Assembly: GCA_964019415.1 (NCBI GenBank)
Contig: OZ025868.1
Coordinates: 4,008,143 to 4,072,142, forward strand
Length of the DNA: 64,000 nt
Source: Ianthella basta
Lineage: Eukaryota > Porifera > Demospongiae > Verongiida > Ianthellidae
Direction of reading: 5' to 3'
Position numbers and translations under genes: made by a program. Positions 12,239-23,638 of this stretch are shown in pieces. Position 1 is the first letter of the stretch. Each line of letters opens with the position of its first letter. Below the pieces are notes generated by a model. That model was not told the DNA's origin. It was given only the letters and a program-made list of their open reading frames with translations, and did not search any database.

Positions 12239-13962
12239 CTTGCAATGGGTGTCGTTGATGCTTCAGTTTTGGTGGCTGCACAACAATTAGAGTTTGGGTA
12301 CACATGACTATCAACTTCAACATTTACTGCACAAACAAACATACACCTACCAGGCATAGCTGTTCGTCTGCACACAAAGTGCATCACAAGGACGATTACT
12401 ATAATTGGAACAACAATGAGCACAAGAGCTACCAGACCTCCAACAACACCTCCAACAATGGCATATACACCTGCATTGTGTGGCACGGCATAGGTGACAA
12501 ACAACAGAAGAGTGCTGAGCCAAACAATGACATAAAAGTACAAAACTGTACTCTGTGCAATTACATGTATGGCAATTGTGAGGAAATGTTGCAATTGAGA
12601 AGTTACCTCATGACAGTTACGAATGATTAAATGCATGGCAAGCAAGTACAACACATGCAATCAATGCACAAATAAATATCAGCACACTTTACTACTTTAC
12701 AGCAAGGTCTCTGACAGGCCCAATCAATATGCGTAGCTGACTAATCAATGCAATATCATAAGAATCACCAATACAGATACACCAATGCCACGAAGCAGAG
12801 GTACAGAATGGCAATATGGCACTTGAACTTATGGTACCAAGAATGTGTACATCTCACCAGTTGAAGCTACAGTAGGCGTTGAAGGAGGAGACGAACTCAT
12901 CGCTGTTGGCAAGGTGGTTCCAGAAGTTGTAGTAGTAATGTCTGTCAGCATACGTCATGTACAAGCAAGCAATGAAAGTACGTACAATCTTCCCTCACTG
13001 CTACCTTGCACTCATGCAGCAGTGCAGACAGTAAATTAAACACAACCTGAACTACTAAACCCACAGAATTGTAAGTCACACTTTGCTCACTATCAGTAGT
13101 GAAGTTCCCCATGACCACTGCCCTCTGTCCGTCTGCTCCCTCTCCTTTCCTCACAGCCTCCACCTCAATGATGTAAGTGGTGCCAGGTTGGGGGGAGGTC
13201 AGAGTGTGAGAGGTGTCACTGTCAGCAGGTTGGGTGACATTGATGGAGCCATCTTGGGTGGAGTGGGACACAGTGAAGGAGTAGCACTTGGGGTAGCCAG
13301 ATGACCAGGTGACACTCAAAGTGGTGGCTGTCTTGCTTGCCAATGCAAGGTCAGGGAGGAGACATTCACCTCCATAGCTAAAGGTGAAATGAATTACTAT
13401 ATTTGGTGATTGCGTCAATGTGTTAACTGGCAGAGGAGAAGCACTTATGCTCAACAACTGGCATAAACGCATTGCTGGTAGTAATGACATCAACATCAGT
13501 GCACTGATACCTCTCCCTTAAGTTGGTGTAGCTGTCCACCACTACCTCCTGATAGGTGGTGGTATGAGGGAGGGCAGTGTGTCCAGGGATGGTGGATGGG
13601 TTCACATTGAACATGTCACCAATACTCCAGGAGATACTTCCTGTTGTAGTACACCTGAGGGTGATGTTATCAGCTGTTCTACACACATAAGGGGCAGCTG
13701 GGTGGGTCTGAGTGAGCACCACTGAACCCAATCGAAATAAGAATTGTATTACTATTATAATGTTATGCATACATTGTTAGAGATCCTATCTACAAATCTA
13801 CACACGTTGTACAGTGTGACTTGCTACTCACTTAGCCCATACATAATAACTGTTCATTGACTGATTGATTGATATTATACAACATTAATCACCTGCTCCC
13901 CCTGACAGTGTACAGCAGAGAAGTACATGTATAGCAACCAACATTCCAAAGTGGCACTCCAT
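12239..13962 (-). pseudogene. R4: ITIM-class receptor pseudogene lacking its ITIM tail
   Basis: Exons: signal peptide 13962-13893 (MECHFGMLVAIHVLLCC), Ig 13721-13449, FnIII 13377-13091, stalk 12941-12858, membrane exon 12470-12351, first cytoplasmic exon 12326-12239 (contains HVYPN). Lesions: the usual Ig acceptor is lost, leaving a TTCAG acceptor 6 nt inside; the Ig donor GT is changed to AT; the FnIII exon carries a 5-bp insertion that shifts the frame near its start; and the small exon plus ITIM exon present in R5 and R12 are absent, replaced by the 7.3-12.2 kb repeats. The membrane exon matches R5 apart from substitutions. Almost certainly non-functional. Confidence 0.85.
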
Positions 13963-14594
13963 TTCATTTTTGTGGTTTGAGAGGGAATTCCCCTAGATAT
14001 CAAATATTCTAATTAGCAATCATGATATACAACTGATTGATGCTCACAATTTGCAAAATTGCTTTTAGCTAATATATTCTCCAATTATAAATGAGCTACA
14101 TGTGTACACATAATAATACAAACCTGTCCATGACTACGTAGCTGTTGCCATATACTAGCTAGCTATATGTGTATCTATGTAGAGACCAACTTTGTATATA
14201 AACTAGACGAATGTAAATCATTGTGGGGGCGAGCGGGAGTATGAAGGGGCACGTTGGCAAATATAATGGTCGAGACAGCATGATGTGCACTAAGGTGGCA
14301 ATGCAGTGTATGTGTCCTGCCATGAAGTGCGAAGTCAGACATCATGGATGAATAGCATGCATATGATAGGCAGCAGGTCCTGGATAGAGTTATGCTTATA
14401 GCCGTCAACGGGTGTGGCTAAGGAAATTGCCTTCTTGGCACTGTAGTAAGCAATTATTGCTATAGTTGGAATGCCCAGACAACAGAGGCTATTATGAGCT
14501 GTCTAGCTATGTCATAGAAGGACTCAACGTCGACGAAAGCGAGCAAGAGTAAGAGAACTGAAGTATTAAAGCTACAGCACACTATGCACCAGGC

Positions 14595-14925
14595 CCGTGC
14601 AGTCCTTGTAGAGCAAACGCTTTCAGTTCACCCGCACTACCCTTAGGCCTACAGGCCCGCCGTCAAGTGGAAGTGTGTGTGAAACGCTAAAAACCGGCGT
14701 CATAGACTGCGCAATTGCAATTGCGCAGTAGAGAGGGGCAAAGTCGGCTACAGCGACAGCAAGCAAGAGAAGGTAACTGTCGAAGCAACAGCACACTGCG
14801 CACCTGGCCCATGGAGTCCTTGAGAACCAACTGGTCCAGTGCATCCTCACGCGTGATCCTGACCGGCCGCCCAGCGGAATCATAAGTATGTGAAGCGCTA
14901 CTGGACCGAGTCAACTTCAACCACA
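14595..14925 (-). other. Possible captured exons in GC-rich spacer
   Basis: Two diverged minus-strand segments resemble each other: one contains GRPVRITREDALDQLVLKDS and ends near a GTGCGC site (about 14808), the other contains a KAFALQGLHGP-like end near 14595-14640. A third relative occurs near 51600-51700. This looks like an exon of an unrecognised gene dispersed within repeats; the frame is not continuous and no function can be given. Confidence 0.25.
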
Positions 14926-15677
14926 AGGAGCAAGAGTTAGTGGCAAAACGCTAAACGCCGACGGCATGGCAGACTTGAACCGATCCGCTAAAGGCAGCAT
15001 GCACTTGCGCACTATGGATGGTATTGCGCAAGGTAAGCTATTGCGCAATGGTCAGACAAATATTGGTTCCCCGGGGCCATAAACGGCTTACCGTCCGGGG
15101 CCATAAACGGCTTACTGCCCATATATGGAAACTAGGCGAATGCAAGCATTGTGGGGCGAGCCTGAGCGAGCGTCAAGTACTCTTGCAGTGATTGTGGCCT
15201 AGAGAGTGGACGATGACAGGAATGGAGCACACATGCATGATGGGTGTAGGTGAATGAAACAGGTTAGGAAATGTGGTTAGGCCTACTGAGGCCGGACACA
15301 CCTCCATGCACATGAGTACCAAATGCAGATCATAAGACAGCAAGTTACTGCATTGATACCAGTTTGCCTCTAGTATGTTAATGGGTACACCCTGGACAAC
15401 TGGACTATTCTGTCATGTTACTGCCTTCTGATTGCTGCACCATGTCACAATGGCATGTTCTTGTATTGTGCATTATATTCCACTTGTTTGACATTATAAT
15501 TATTTCACATTATAAAGTTCAATGTAAAATGGTGGGAAAGATGGTGACTCTTTGACTGTCTTCCTCAGCATAATGTGCTAGACACCATGGCAACATGCAA
15601 GGTGATATCATGGAGTGGGGCAGACGGACAACTTATACCCATGCGAAAAATCCTGTGTGGCTAGGTACCGACATACG

Positions 15678-15832
15678 TATCTATCACCGAACTTCACTAG
15701 CCAAAACTTTGAATAAAACCAAACGTTTCGACAACTATACAGCTGTCATTCGCCACTGACGATGACAACTGTATAGTTGTCGAAACGTTTGGTTTTATTC
15801 AAAGTTTTGGCTAGTGAAGTTCGGTGATAGAT
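15678..15832. mobile_element. Perfect foldback MITE inside TIR unit
   Basis: Arms of about 70 bp read tatctatcaccgaacttcac at the left and are mirrored at the right, with a short centre around 15750-15760. Absent from the matching place in the duplicate at about 41860, so inserted after the duplication. A decayed relative lies at 3905-4025. Confidence 0.75.
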
Positions 15833-15895
15833 AGGTATAACTTATACCCATGCCCACAAACATACTGACAACGACATTGCATCAGCATGAATGCA

Positions 15896-16099
15896 CTAGA
15901 TTAGCAGCCTGCTCGAAGGAAACTCGCTGCAGCCAACTTTGATCGCTGAAGAGATCTGGTCCTTGGCTAGAACTATAGCTGGAGCGCGCTGTCCTTCCAG
16001 TGAAACGTTGACTGTAGCCGCCTGAGCATGAAGTTCACGCAAAAGCCGTGCATCAAAAATCGGCACCCTAGCCGACGTGGGGATCCGCTGCTTTCCCAT
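15896..16099 (-). other. Conserved 67-codon frame carried by TIR elements
   Basis: After an acceptor-like TTTGTTGTTGTAG, the frame opens MGKQRIPTSARVPIF, then has LLRELHAQAATVNVS and GQRAPAIVLA, and ends at 15896. Related frames occur near 17813-17920 (open), 17020-17060 (stopped early), 41890-42106 and 50517-50730. It may be one exon of a captured host gene. Function not recognised. Confidence 0.35.
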
Positions 16100-16385
16100 A
16101 GCTACAACAACAAAGGTAGGGGAGAGCGTCCTTGACATATGGCGTCGTGAGTGCGAGCGACGTTCCAACGGGGTGTGTGCGGTTGCTAAGGCATCTTTGC
16201 TTCGAAGTCTGCACGGTTGGTAAGACGTCTTTGTTTCGGAGTGTGCGCGGCCGGCAAGCGAACGGCGTGCAGCCGTGTTCTTCTACACTGGCGAAGAGAC
16301 TTGGCTTGGGGCATAGACGTCTTATGCTTGGGCTATGACCTAGACGAAATCGGCCCCGGGGGCCAAAACGAAATACCATCTATAC

Positions 16386-16420
<35 letters not shown>

Positions 16421-16483
16421 AAAACAGAGACTTCCGCCTACACTCCACGCCAGAGTGGGGTTCGCTCAGGCTCGCCCCAATTA

Positions 16484-17343
16484 AACTAGGCGAATGCAAG
16501 CATTGTGGGCCGGGGCGAGCCTGAGCGAGCATCACGTACTCTTGCAGTGATTGTGGCCTAGAGAGTGGGCGATGACAGGAATGGAGCACACATGTATGAT
16601 GGGTGTAGGTGAATGAAACAGGTTATAAGAAATGTGGATAGGCCTACTGAGGACGGACACACCTCCACATGAATACCAAATGCAGAGCATAAGACAGCAA
16701 GTTACTGCATTGATATATACCAGTTTTCCTCTAGTACGTTAATGGGTAAGTTACACCATGACAACATGCAAGGTGATATCATGAAGTGGGGGAGACGGAC
16801 TTACCCATGCCCACAAATATACTGACAACAACATTGCCTCAGCATGAATGCACTAGATGAGCAGCCTGCTCGAAGGGAACTCGCTGCAGCCAACTTTGAT
16901 TGCTGAAGAGATCTGCATGGTCCCTGGCTAGAACAATGGCTGGAGCGCGCTGTCCTTCTAGTGAAACGTTGACTGTAGCTGCCTGAGCATGAAGTTCACG
17001 CTAAAGCTGTGCATCAAAAATCGGCACCCTAGCTGACGTGGGGACCCGCTGCTTTCCTATAACTACAACAACAAAGGTAGGGGAGAGCGTCCTTGACGTA
17101 GCGTCGTAAGTGCGAGCGACGTTCCAACAGAGTGTGTGCGGTTGCCAAGGCATCTTTGTTTCGAAGTCTGCACGGTTGGTAAGACGTCTTTGTTTCGGAG
17201 AGTGCTCGGCTGGCAAGCGAACGGCATGCAGCCGTGTTCTTCTACATCGGTGAAAAGACTCGGCTTGGGGCATAGACGTCTTATGCTTGGGGCTATGACC
17301 TAGACGAAATCGGCCCCGGGGGCCAAAACGGCCATACCATCTA
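16484..17343. mobile_element. TIR element unit 2 (right end missing)
   Basis: Starts with aactaggcgaatgcaagcatt like unit 1, follows it without the segment around 15360-15560, and ends abruptly at the ccatctatacataa motif, where unit 3 begins. Its copy of the conserved frame is stopped after about 20 codons. Confidence 0.6.
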
Positions 17344-17348
17344 TACAT

Positions 17349-18225
17349 AACTAGGCAAATGCAAGCATTGTGGGGCGAGCCTGAGCGAGCATCACGTACT
17401 CTTGCAGTGATTGTGGCCTAGAGAGTGGGCGATGATAGGAATGGAGCTCACATGTATGATGGGTGTAGGTGAATGAAACAGGTTATAGGAAATGTGGATA
17501 GGCCTACTGAGGACGGAAACACCTCCACATGAGTACCAAATGCAGAGCATAAGACAGCAAGTTACTGCATTGATATATACCAGTTTTCCTCTAGTACGTT
17601 AATGGGTACACCATGGCAACATGCAAGGTGATATCATGACGTGGGGCAGACGGACAACTTACCCATGCCCACAAATATACTGACAACATCATTGCATCAG
17701 CATGAATGCACTAGATGAGCAGCCTGCTCGAAGAGAACTCGCTGCAGCCAACTTTGATTGCTGAAGAGATCTGCATGGTCCCTGGCTAGAACAAAGGCTG
17801 GAGCGCGCTGTCCTTCCAGTGAAACGTTGATTGTAGTCGCCTGAGCATGAAGTTCACGCAAAAGCCGTGCATCAAAAATCGGCATCCTAGCCGACGTGGG
17901 GACCCGCTGCTTTCCCATAGCTACAACAACAAAGGTAGGGGAGAGCGTCCTTGACATAGTGTCGTGAGTGCGAGCGACGTTCCAACGGGGTGTGTACGGT
18001 TGCCAAGGCATCCGCAGTCTGCACGGTTGGTAAGGCGTCTTTGTTTCGGAGTGTGCGTGGCTGGCAAGTGAACGGCATGCAGCCGTGTTCTTCTACACCG
18101 GCGAAGAGACTTGGCTTGGGGCATATATAGACGTCTTATGCTTGGGGCTATGACCTAGACGAAATCGGCCCCGGGGGCCAAAACGGACGTACCATCTATA
18201 CATAATGATAATAATAATAATAATA

Positions 18226-18265
<40 letters not shown>

Positions 18266-18320
18266 CAGAGACTTCCGCCTACACTCCACGCCAGAGTGGG
18301 GCTCGCTCAGGCTCGCCCCA
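17349..18320. mobile_element. TIR element unit 3
   Basis: Third tandem unit, with an expanded ATA/AAT trinucleotide run at about 18205-18262 and a complete right end (18300-18320). A fourth, truncated start lies at about 18394-18450 and abuts the 3' flank of R5. Confidence 0.6.
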
Positions 18321-18757
18321 ATGAGATGTACCAAACTTCCGGTTTTTGCACCACCCAGAAGAGAGGGGCTTCGCTTCGCTCGCCCAAATAAGTACTAGGC
18401 AAATGCAAGCATTGTGGGGCGAGCCTGAGCGAGCGTCTCGTACTCTTGCATTGATGGAGGGCTTCTCATAATGGTTCACAGCACGCTTTGGTTTACGTTG
18501 TACAGATTCCACAAATGTACTCTCTATCTATATATGAATGCACACTGCCTAACATGTAATAAGTACAGTAATTGAGAACACACCAGGGCATGTTAGCAAA
18601 GTGTTTACTCAATACAAACAGTTAGTGTTTAAATCACACAAACACAGTGATTGACACGCTCAGGTTGGAGGTTATATACATTACTACCAATAGTACTTTT
18701 GCTAATGTATACGTACATCACATATGCAAACGCTATTCTTTGCACTCATATACGGGA

Positions 18758-18868
18758 TTACTTAGTGCCACTAAACTTCACTTCAGAATACTGAACAGTA
18801 AACCACTCATTGTCAGGAGCTTTAATAGGGCGCTGCTCTGGGTTTTGCCAGTCAAGCTGGGCATAAGT
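18758..18868 (-). CDS. ITIM tail exon of R5
   Basis: A 111-nt terminal exon after acceptor TTTTATAG, phase 0, 36 codons plus TAA. It holds two tyrosines 25 residues apart: TYAQL (preceded by Gln from the previous exon) and VQYSEV. The spacing is close to ITIM-ITSM pairs bound by tandem SH2 domains. Near-identical exons occur at 29991-30101 (last residue Lys to Asn) and 58264-58374. Confidence 0.85.
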   Translation of the reverse strand, partial: TYAQLDWQNPEQRPIKAPDNEWFTVQYSEVKFSGTK

Positions 18869-21800
18869 CTATAAAAGAGAAACAAAGATTCTGTCACATC
18901 TCTCGCAATGTACACACACACAGGCATCTTCATACTACAGTGCCAGCAGAACATGTATGACAGAATTGTAGCTTAATGATGACTTCTTACCAGGGCATAA
19001 ACCAATGTGGAATTTCAACATTCAAGCATTCGTTAGTAAGAACAAACGAATGTTTTAATAATTTGGTGATATTTCATAGACATGATTGCGTCATTGCGCT
19101 AAAAAGATTTAGACATCAAAGCAAACTAACAAGTTGATGCAATAACTAAATATGGAGCTCGGCCACAGAGAAATCAGTCTGGTGGGCCAGCACCTCCACC
19201 TTGTGGAAGGAGGGTCTGGCTTCACTCATATACCATTTTTGTGCAGGATCTGACTTTCGCGATCCACTGGTTGGACCAATCGAATTGCAGAATGCGCGTG
19301 AACTGTAAACTTAACGTATACGCATAAACGTATTCGCTGTGACTATTCTTGATGCTTCTGTACTGAACAGCCTTCTCTTCTTCGAAGCAACCAATTTTAT
19401 GAAATGCTGAAGTCTTCACAATCCCTCTGTCGTAGCCATCAGTTGTACTCCTCGTCAGACTTGTATAATTTGAATGCAGAGTCATGGTGTAATGCATATG
19501 CATTACGTTTACAGTTTACGCACGTGCAGATTCTGCACAAAAACATTATACAAGTGAAGCCAGACCCTCCTTCTGCGGCCTGGCCAGCCAGACTACAGAG
19601 AGAAATGGCAACAGAAAGTCACAAGAAGACCAATATACGGGCACCCTTGATGCCATCCAAAAATCCTGGGTGTTAGCAAGCATTTTGTTCTGCACTTTAG
19701 AAGTAACAAACTGTACTTAATGTACACTATTGCTGGTTGTGGTGTATTTATATAGAATGCTCAAAAGTGCTGGAAATGCTCATCTTCAAACTTTCGAACG
19801 AATGTTTGAATGTTTCCACATTCTTTTACGCCCTACTTCTTACAGACTCATACTCTACCACGACAGTATTTCTACTGTCTAGTTTTAAGTTTATGCAAGG
19901 CACTTTGCTAAGCTTTACCTGTTTTGTGTCTTCACTGGCATTAGTGGTAGCTCCCTGACTACTGTATGAACAGCAGTACATAAAAAATACTCATCGTAAC
20001 TAAATATATCACAGTAGTGCAGCATAGTGCCTACCTTGCAATGGGTGTCGTTGATGCTTCAGTTTTGGCGGCTGCACAACAATTAGAGTTTGGGTACACA
20101 TGACTATCAACTTCAACATTTACTGCACAAACAAACATACACCTACCAGGCACAGCCTTTCGTCTGCACACAAAGTGCAACACAAGGACAATTGCTACAA
20201 TCAGAACAACAACGAGTACAAGAGCTACCAGACCTCCAAAAACACCTCCAACAAAGGCATTTACACCTGCATTGTGTGACACGGCATAGGTGACAAACAA
20301 CAGAAGAGTGCTGAGCCTATGCCAAGAAATGCAGTGTGAGTTTGGTGCTGTTTGATGACATAAAAGTACAAAACCGTACAATAACATGTATGGCAATTGA
20401 GGAAATGTTGCAATTGAGAAGTTACCTCATGACAGTTATGAATGATTAAATGCATGGCAAGCAAGTACAACACATGCAATCACCGCACAAATAATAATCA
20501 ACACACTTTACTACTGTACAGCAAGGTCTCTGATAGGCCCAATCAATATGCATAGCTGACTAATCAATGCAATGCCATAAATATCACTAACAGAGATACA
20601 CCAACGCCTTGAAGTAGAGGTACAGAATGGCAATATGGCAACTGCACTTACGGCACCATGAATGTGTACATCTCACCAGTTGAAGCTACAGTAGGTGTTG
20701 AAGGAGGAGACGAACTCATCGCTGTTGGCAAGGTGGTTCCAGAAGTTGTAGTAGTAATGTCTGTCAGCATATGTCATGTACAAGCAAGCAATACGCACAA
20801 TTACGTACAATCTTCCCTCACTGCTACCTTGCACTCATGCAGCAGTGCAGTCAGTAAATTAAACACAACCTGAACTACTAAACCCACAGAATTGTAAGTC
20901 ACACTTCGCTCACCGTCAGTAGTGAAATTCCCCATGACCTTTGCCCTCTGTCCGTCTGCTCCCTCTCCTTTCCTCACAGCCTCCACCTCAATCCTGTAAG
21001 TGGTGCCAGGTTGGAGGGAGGTCAGAGTGTGGGAGGTGTCACTGTCAGCTGGTTGGGTGACAGTGATGGAGCCATCTTGGATGGAGTGGGACACAGTGAA
21101 GGAGTAGCACTTGGGGTAGCCAGATGACCAGGTGATAGTCAAAGTGGTGGCTGTCTTGCTTGTCAAGGTTAGGGAGGAGACATTCACCTCCATAGCTAGG
21201 GGTGAAATGAATTACTATATTTGGTGATTGTGTCAATGTGTTAACTGGCAGAGGAGAAGCACTTACATTCATTAACTGGCATAAACACATTGCTGGTCAA
21301 TATAGCATCAACATCAGTACACTGATACCTCTCCCTCAAGTTGGTGTAGCTGTCCACCACTACCTCCTGATAGGTGGTGGTACGAGGGAGGGCAGTGTGT
21401 CCAGGGATGGTTAATGGGTCCACATTGAAAATGTCACCAATCCTCCAGGTGATACTTCCTGTTGTGGTACATCTGAGGGTGATGTTACCAGTTCTACACA
21501 CATAAGGGGCAGCTGGGTGGATCTGAGTGAGGACCACTGAACCTGTAATAAACATTAAGTACCATAGCTACATACTATTGTGTAGTGTATCGCACGTATA
21601 TCTCATTACAAACAATTACACAGCTAGACACACACAAGACAGAACTCAAGGGCTGGCTGGCTGTCTATAGCTAGCTGTTCACTTAGTTAGCTTGCTTATT
21701 AGCCACACAAGACAGAGACACTAATTACTAGAAATAATGAAAATTTTCTAGACAAATTGTAAGAATGTAGGGATGGCACAAAAAGTACAGAAACAAGTAA

Positions 21801-22856
21801 AGGCTGTTACACAGTGGAGCATTAATCATGGTCCCTACATGCAAGAATGTCACACCTTATAGTCCTACACCCTTGAATGTTGGTTAATGCTCCACTGTGT
21901 AACAGCCTTTACTTGTTTCTGTACTTTTTGTGCCATCCCTACATCCTTACAATTTTTCTAGAAAATTTTTATTATTTCTAGTTTCTATACTTTTATGGTG
22001 TGCAAGCTGCACATGCTAAGTGCCACTAGAGGACATCCATGCAGGTTACAGTATAGGACCTTATTTCTGTAATCCTGGAGCGAGGTGTCAGCTATCTCCT
22101 AGCTTCCGCGCCAGCCCACCTAAGAGCTTAGAAACGGTGACCGGAAGTTAGCCGAGTACTAATTAAAAATGGCGGGTCCACGGATGACCTTTAGAAACGA
22201 CGCGCAAGCTAACTTTGGCCAAAGCCCTTGTCTCGTATACACCTGAAACGGCCTCCTGACGATGTTTGCTAGCTTTTGGACAGAAACTGAAGGAACAGTA
22301 GGCGGAAAACTGCCGTTCTGAACGTCATCATAAAATGGCGTCTTGCGCGTAGCAACGTCTCCCGAAAGACTCGGTAACCCCAAAGTGTGAACAATACGCT
22401 TTCGGAGCCTATACTTCGAAAGAATACAGCTCGGTTAATTTTCAGTAGTTTCGTGTTCGAATTAGTTCGATAGCTAATTCTGTTCGTCAGTTACAGCTGG
22501 CAAAGAAGAATATGAAGACGAAAATGGATGTTTTCGAGTGTCATTTTCTCGCCGACAGACCACGTTCGCTTGCCTTCCAGGTCAGTTTAGTGTATGAATA
22601 TTTCGTATTTAGCCCTACGAAGCCTCGTTTTGGCAGTTTTCGACGCTTTTCGCGATTTCGTCCCTATACCAATGTATTGTGAATCGAAACACCCTGTACC
22701 ATCCCTACATAGAGAGTACTATCGTACTCTCTGATAAGCCATACTTATTATCAATGGCAGTAGGTACTGTTGGTGCAATGACCTTGTCCATCACTCACCA
22801 GTTGAGACTGCAAAAACGCACAGAAGTACATGTACACACAGAGATATGGTCTCCAT
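18758..22856 (-). CDS. R5: ITIM-class Ig-FnIII receptor, apparently intact
   Basis: Eight exons: signal peptide 22856-22799 ([15 protein letters not shown]), Ig 21542-21267, FnIII 21195-20914, mucin-like stalk 20760-20677 (TTTTSGTTLPT), membrane exon 20266-20147 (Gly/Val/Leu-rich span then FVCRRK), cytoplasmic exons 20122-20035 (HVYPN), 19961-19919 (SSQGATTNASEDTKQ) and 18868-18758. Intron phases are 1,1,1,1,1,2,0 and every junction fits. The last exon encodes TYAQLDW, then NEWFTVQYSEVKF and stop. QxYxxL plus VxYxxV is the ITIM/ITSM layout that recruits SHP-type tandem-SH2 phosphatases in vertebrate families, so an inhibitory role is inferred. Two transposon insertions sit in its introns without touching exons. 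It is the only ITIM-class unit here with a fully open frame. Confidence 0.88.
19175..19595. mobile_element. MITE with long terminal inverted repeats, copy 1
   Basis: The left end reads CAGTCTGGTGGGCCAGCACC and continues to GGAAGGAGGGTCTGGCTTCACT; the right end mirrors it (AGTGAAGCCAGACCCTCC to GGCCAGCCAGACTA). It sits in the intron before the ITIM exon of R5. Other copies are at 30406-30835 and 58681-59094, at the same relative place, so it predates duplication of the ITIM-class genes. A minus-strand open frame inside is probably incidental. Confidence 0.7.
21728..22734. mobile_element. Composite insertion with captured promoter and first exon
   Basis: The paralogues R6, R9 and R10 read ctaattataagccat at this intron position. 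Here about 1 kb is inserted between ctaatta and taagccat. The left 254 bp (21728-21981) is a foldback starting CTAGAAATAATG and ending CATTATTTCTAG-like. The right end is a hairpin (AGAGAGTAC TATC GTACTCTCT) ending CTGA. The middle has CCGGAAGT (22141), AAAATGGCGG (22166) and AAAATGGCGTC words and a plus-strand ATG exon. It could be a TA-targeted TIR composite or a Helitron-like element (AT target, CTRR-like end, 3' hairpin). The copy in R12 is at 61232-62312. Confidence 0.65.
22512..22580 (+). pseudogene. Captured first exon (23 codons) inside insertion
   Basis: ATG frame MKTKMDVFECHFLADRP ends at a phase-0 donor CAG then GTCAGT. It is the same length in the R12 copy (62090-62158). It lies downstream of ETS-like and YY1-like words, as a gene start would. 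A divergent minus-strand frame starts about 100 bp away in the R12 copy (61994-61737, MYRLRKRIVHTLG), but its ATG is AAG here. Parent genes not recognised. Confidence 0.4.
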
Positions 22857-23006
22857 TTTCTTGCACTAGGTATTTTCCCCATGGTTATAACAACTCATGA
22901 ATATATTTAATTTGTACACTTACACTTGTACATGTACAGAGCTCGAGTGGATCAAGACCAGCCCAGACACAAGTCAAGTCCTAGCACAAACAGTACCTAG
23001 TTGTGT

Positions 23007-23330
23007 CCTATATAAGCAAGTAACTTGGATATGCATGTACTCAGCTGCTGCAAACACCGTCATAAACTTGAGGGTTAGTCATGTGCAATTGCTAAGAAAA
23101 TTAAAGTCAATTAGCACAAGTGACTAGGCTGACATTGTTTGTGCCATAGGACTATTTTGTCAGCTCATGCACCAGCTTGCAAGTTACTAGCAGAAGAGGT
23201 GTAGTTGCATTCCAATGTCAGCCATACTGAATAATTTACATGAACAATTATCAACGAGATAATTTCTACGACACAGTGGGACAATGCAAATCAACTCTCA
23301 TTGGGGTCTCCCATCAATTGTTTATATATA
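23007..23330 (-). promoter_or_regulatory. Candidate TATA boxes upstream of R5 signal-peptide exon
   Basis: On the minus strand, TATATAGG lies at 23014-23007, about 150 bp before the proximal start codon, and TATATATAAA lies at 23330-23321, between the distal and proximal signal-peptide exons. Both are kept in R6, R9, R10 and R12. No initiator evidence; TATA words are common in AT-rich DNA. Confidence 0.3.
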
Positions 23331-23362
23331 GCATTTTGTCAGTACCCACACAGCACTGCTAC

Positions 23363-23423
23363 CTGCTCTTCCTGACAGTAGACAACATAGACATATAGCC
23401 AATGTTTTGAAGTAGATCTCCAT
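23363..23423 (-). CDS. Alternative (distal) signal-peptide exon of R5
   Basis: ATG frame MEIYFKTLAICLCCLLSGRA followed by a phase-1 donor (CAG then GTAGCAG). It is hydrophobic like a secretion signal, in the same phase as the proximal signal exon, and similar to the signal exon used by R4 and R11 (both end LSG-GA or LSG-RA). Repeated at 27839-27779, 34373-34313, 37670-37610 and 62994-62934. The conserved frame, length (61 nt) and donor support use as an alternative first exon. Confidence 0.6.
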
Positions 23424-23638
23424 TTTGTTTTGTGGTCTCAGTAGGTGTTCCCCTAGTGCTTAGCTTATTGTTATAATGGCCACACTGAATGTACACACCT
23501 TGTAGCATTTGTACATGTACCCATGGCATGAAGATTTGTACTTAGGTACATGCAAAATTACACGTATGTATATACTAGTACATAGCAAGGTTTGGTATAT
23601 ACCTGTGTATATAGCACATCCTGCGTGACATGGAAGTA

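Larger units (their letters stand above)
13080..16358. repeat. Segmental duplication, copy 1 (partner 39300-42367)
   Basis: From the FnIII exon of R4 through its Ig and signal-peptide exons and about 2.4 kb beyond, the sequence is near-identical to the R11 region at 39300-42367. Shared derived features include the displaced Ig acceptor, the 13750-14170 spacer, GC-rich sequence at 14400-15000 and the start of the TIR element at 15131. Copy 1 also has the foldback at 15678-15832, which copy 2 lacks, so that insertion is younger than the duplication. Confidence 0.85.
15131..16480. mobile_element. TIR element unit 1 with conserved ORF
   Basis: Starts with actaggcgaatgcaagcatt followed by GGGGCGAGCCTGAGCGAGC and ends with the inverse, GCTCAGGCTCGCCCC, next to cttccgcctacactcc. 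Related units occur at 16484-17343, 17349-18320, 41349-42367 and 49962-51099. An ATT/AAT repeat lies near the right end (16385-16420). No transposase is seen, so it is non-autonomous. It carries a conserved minus-strand frame (see 15896-16099). Confidence 0.65.

Noticed and set aside
18647..18874. Plus-strand frame of 75 codons repeated at 29880 and 58153
   Set aside because: Antisense to the conserved ITIM exon and its 3' UTR; the minus strand has acceptor, motifs and stop.
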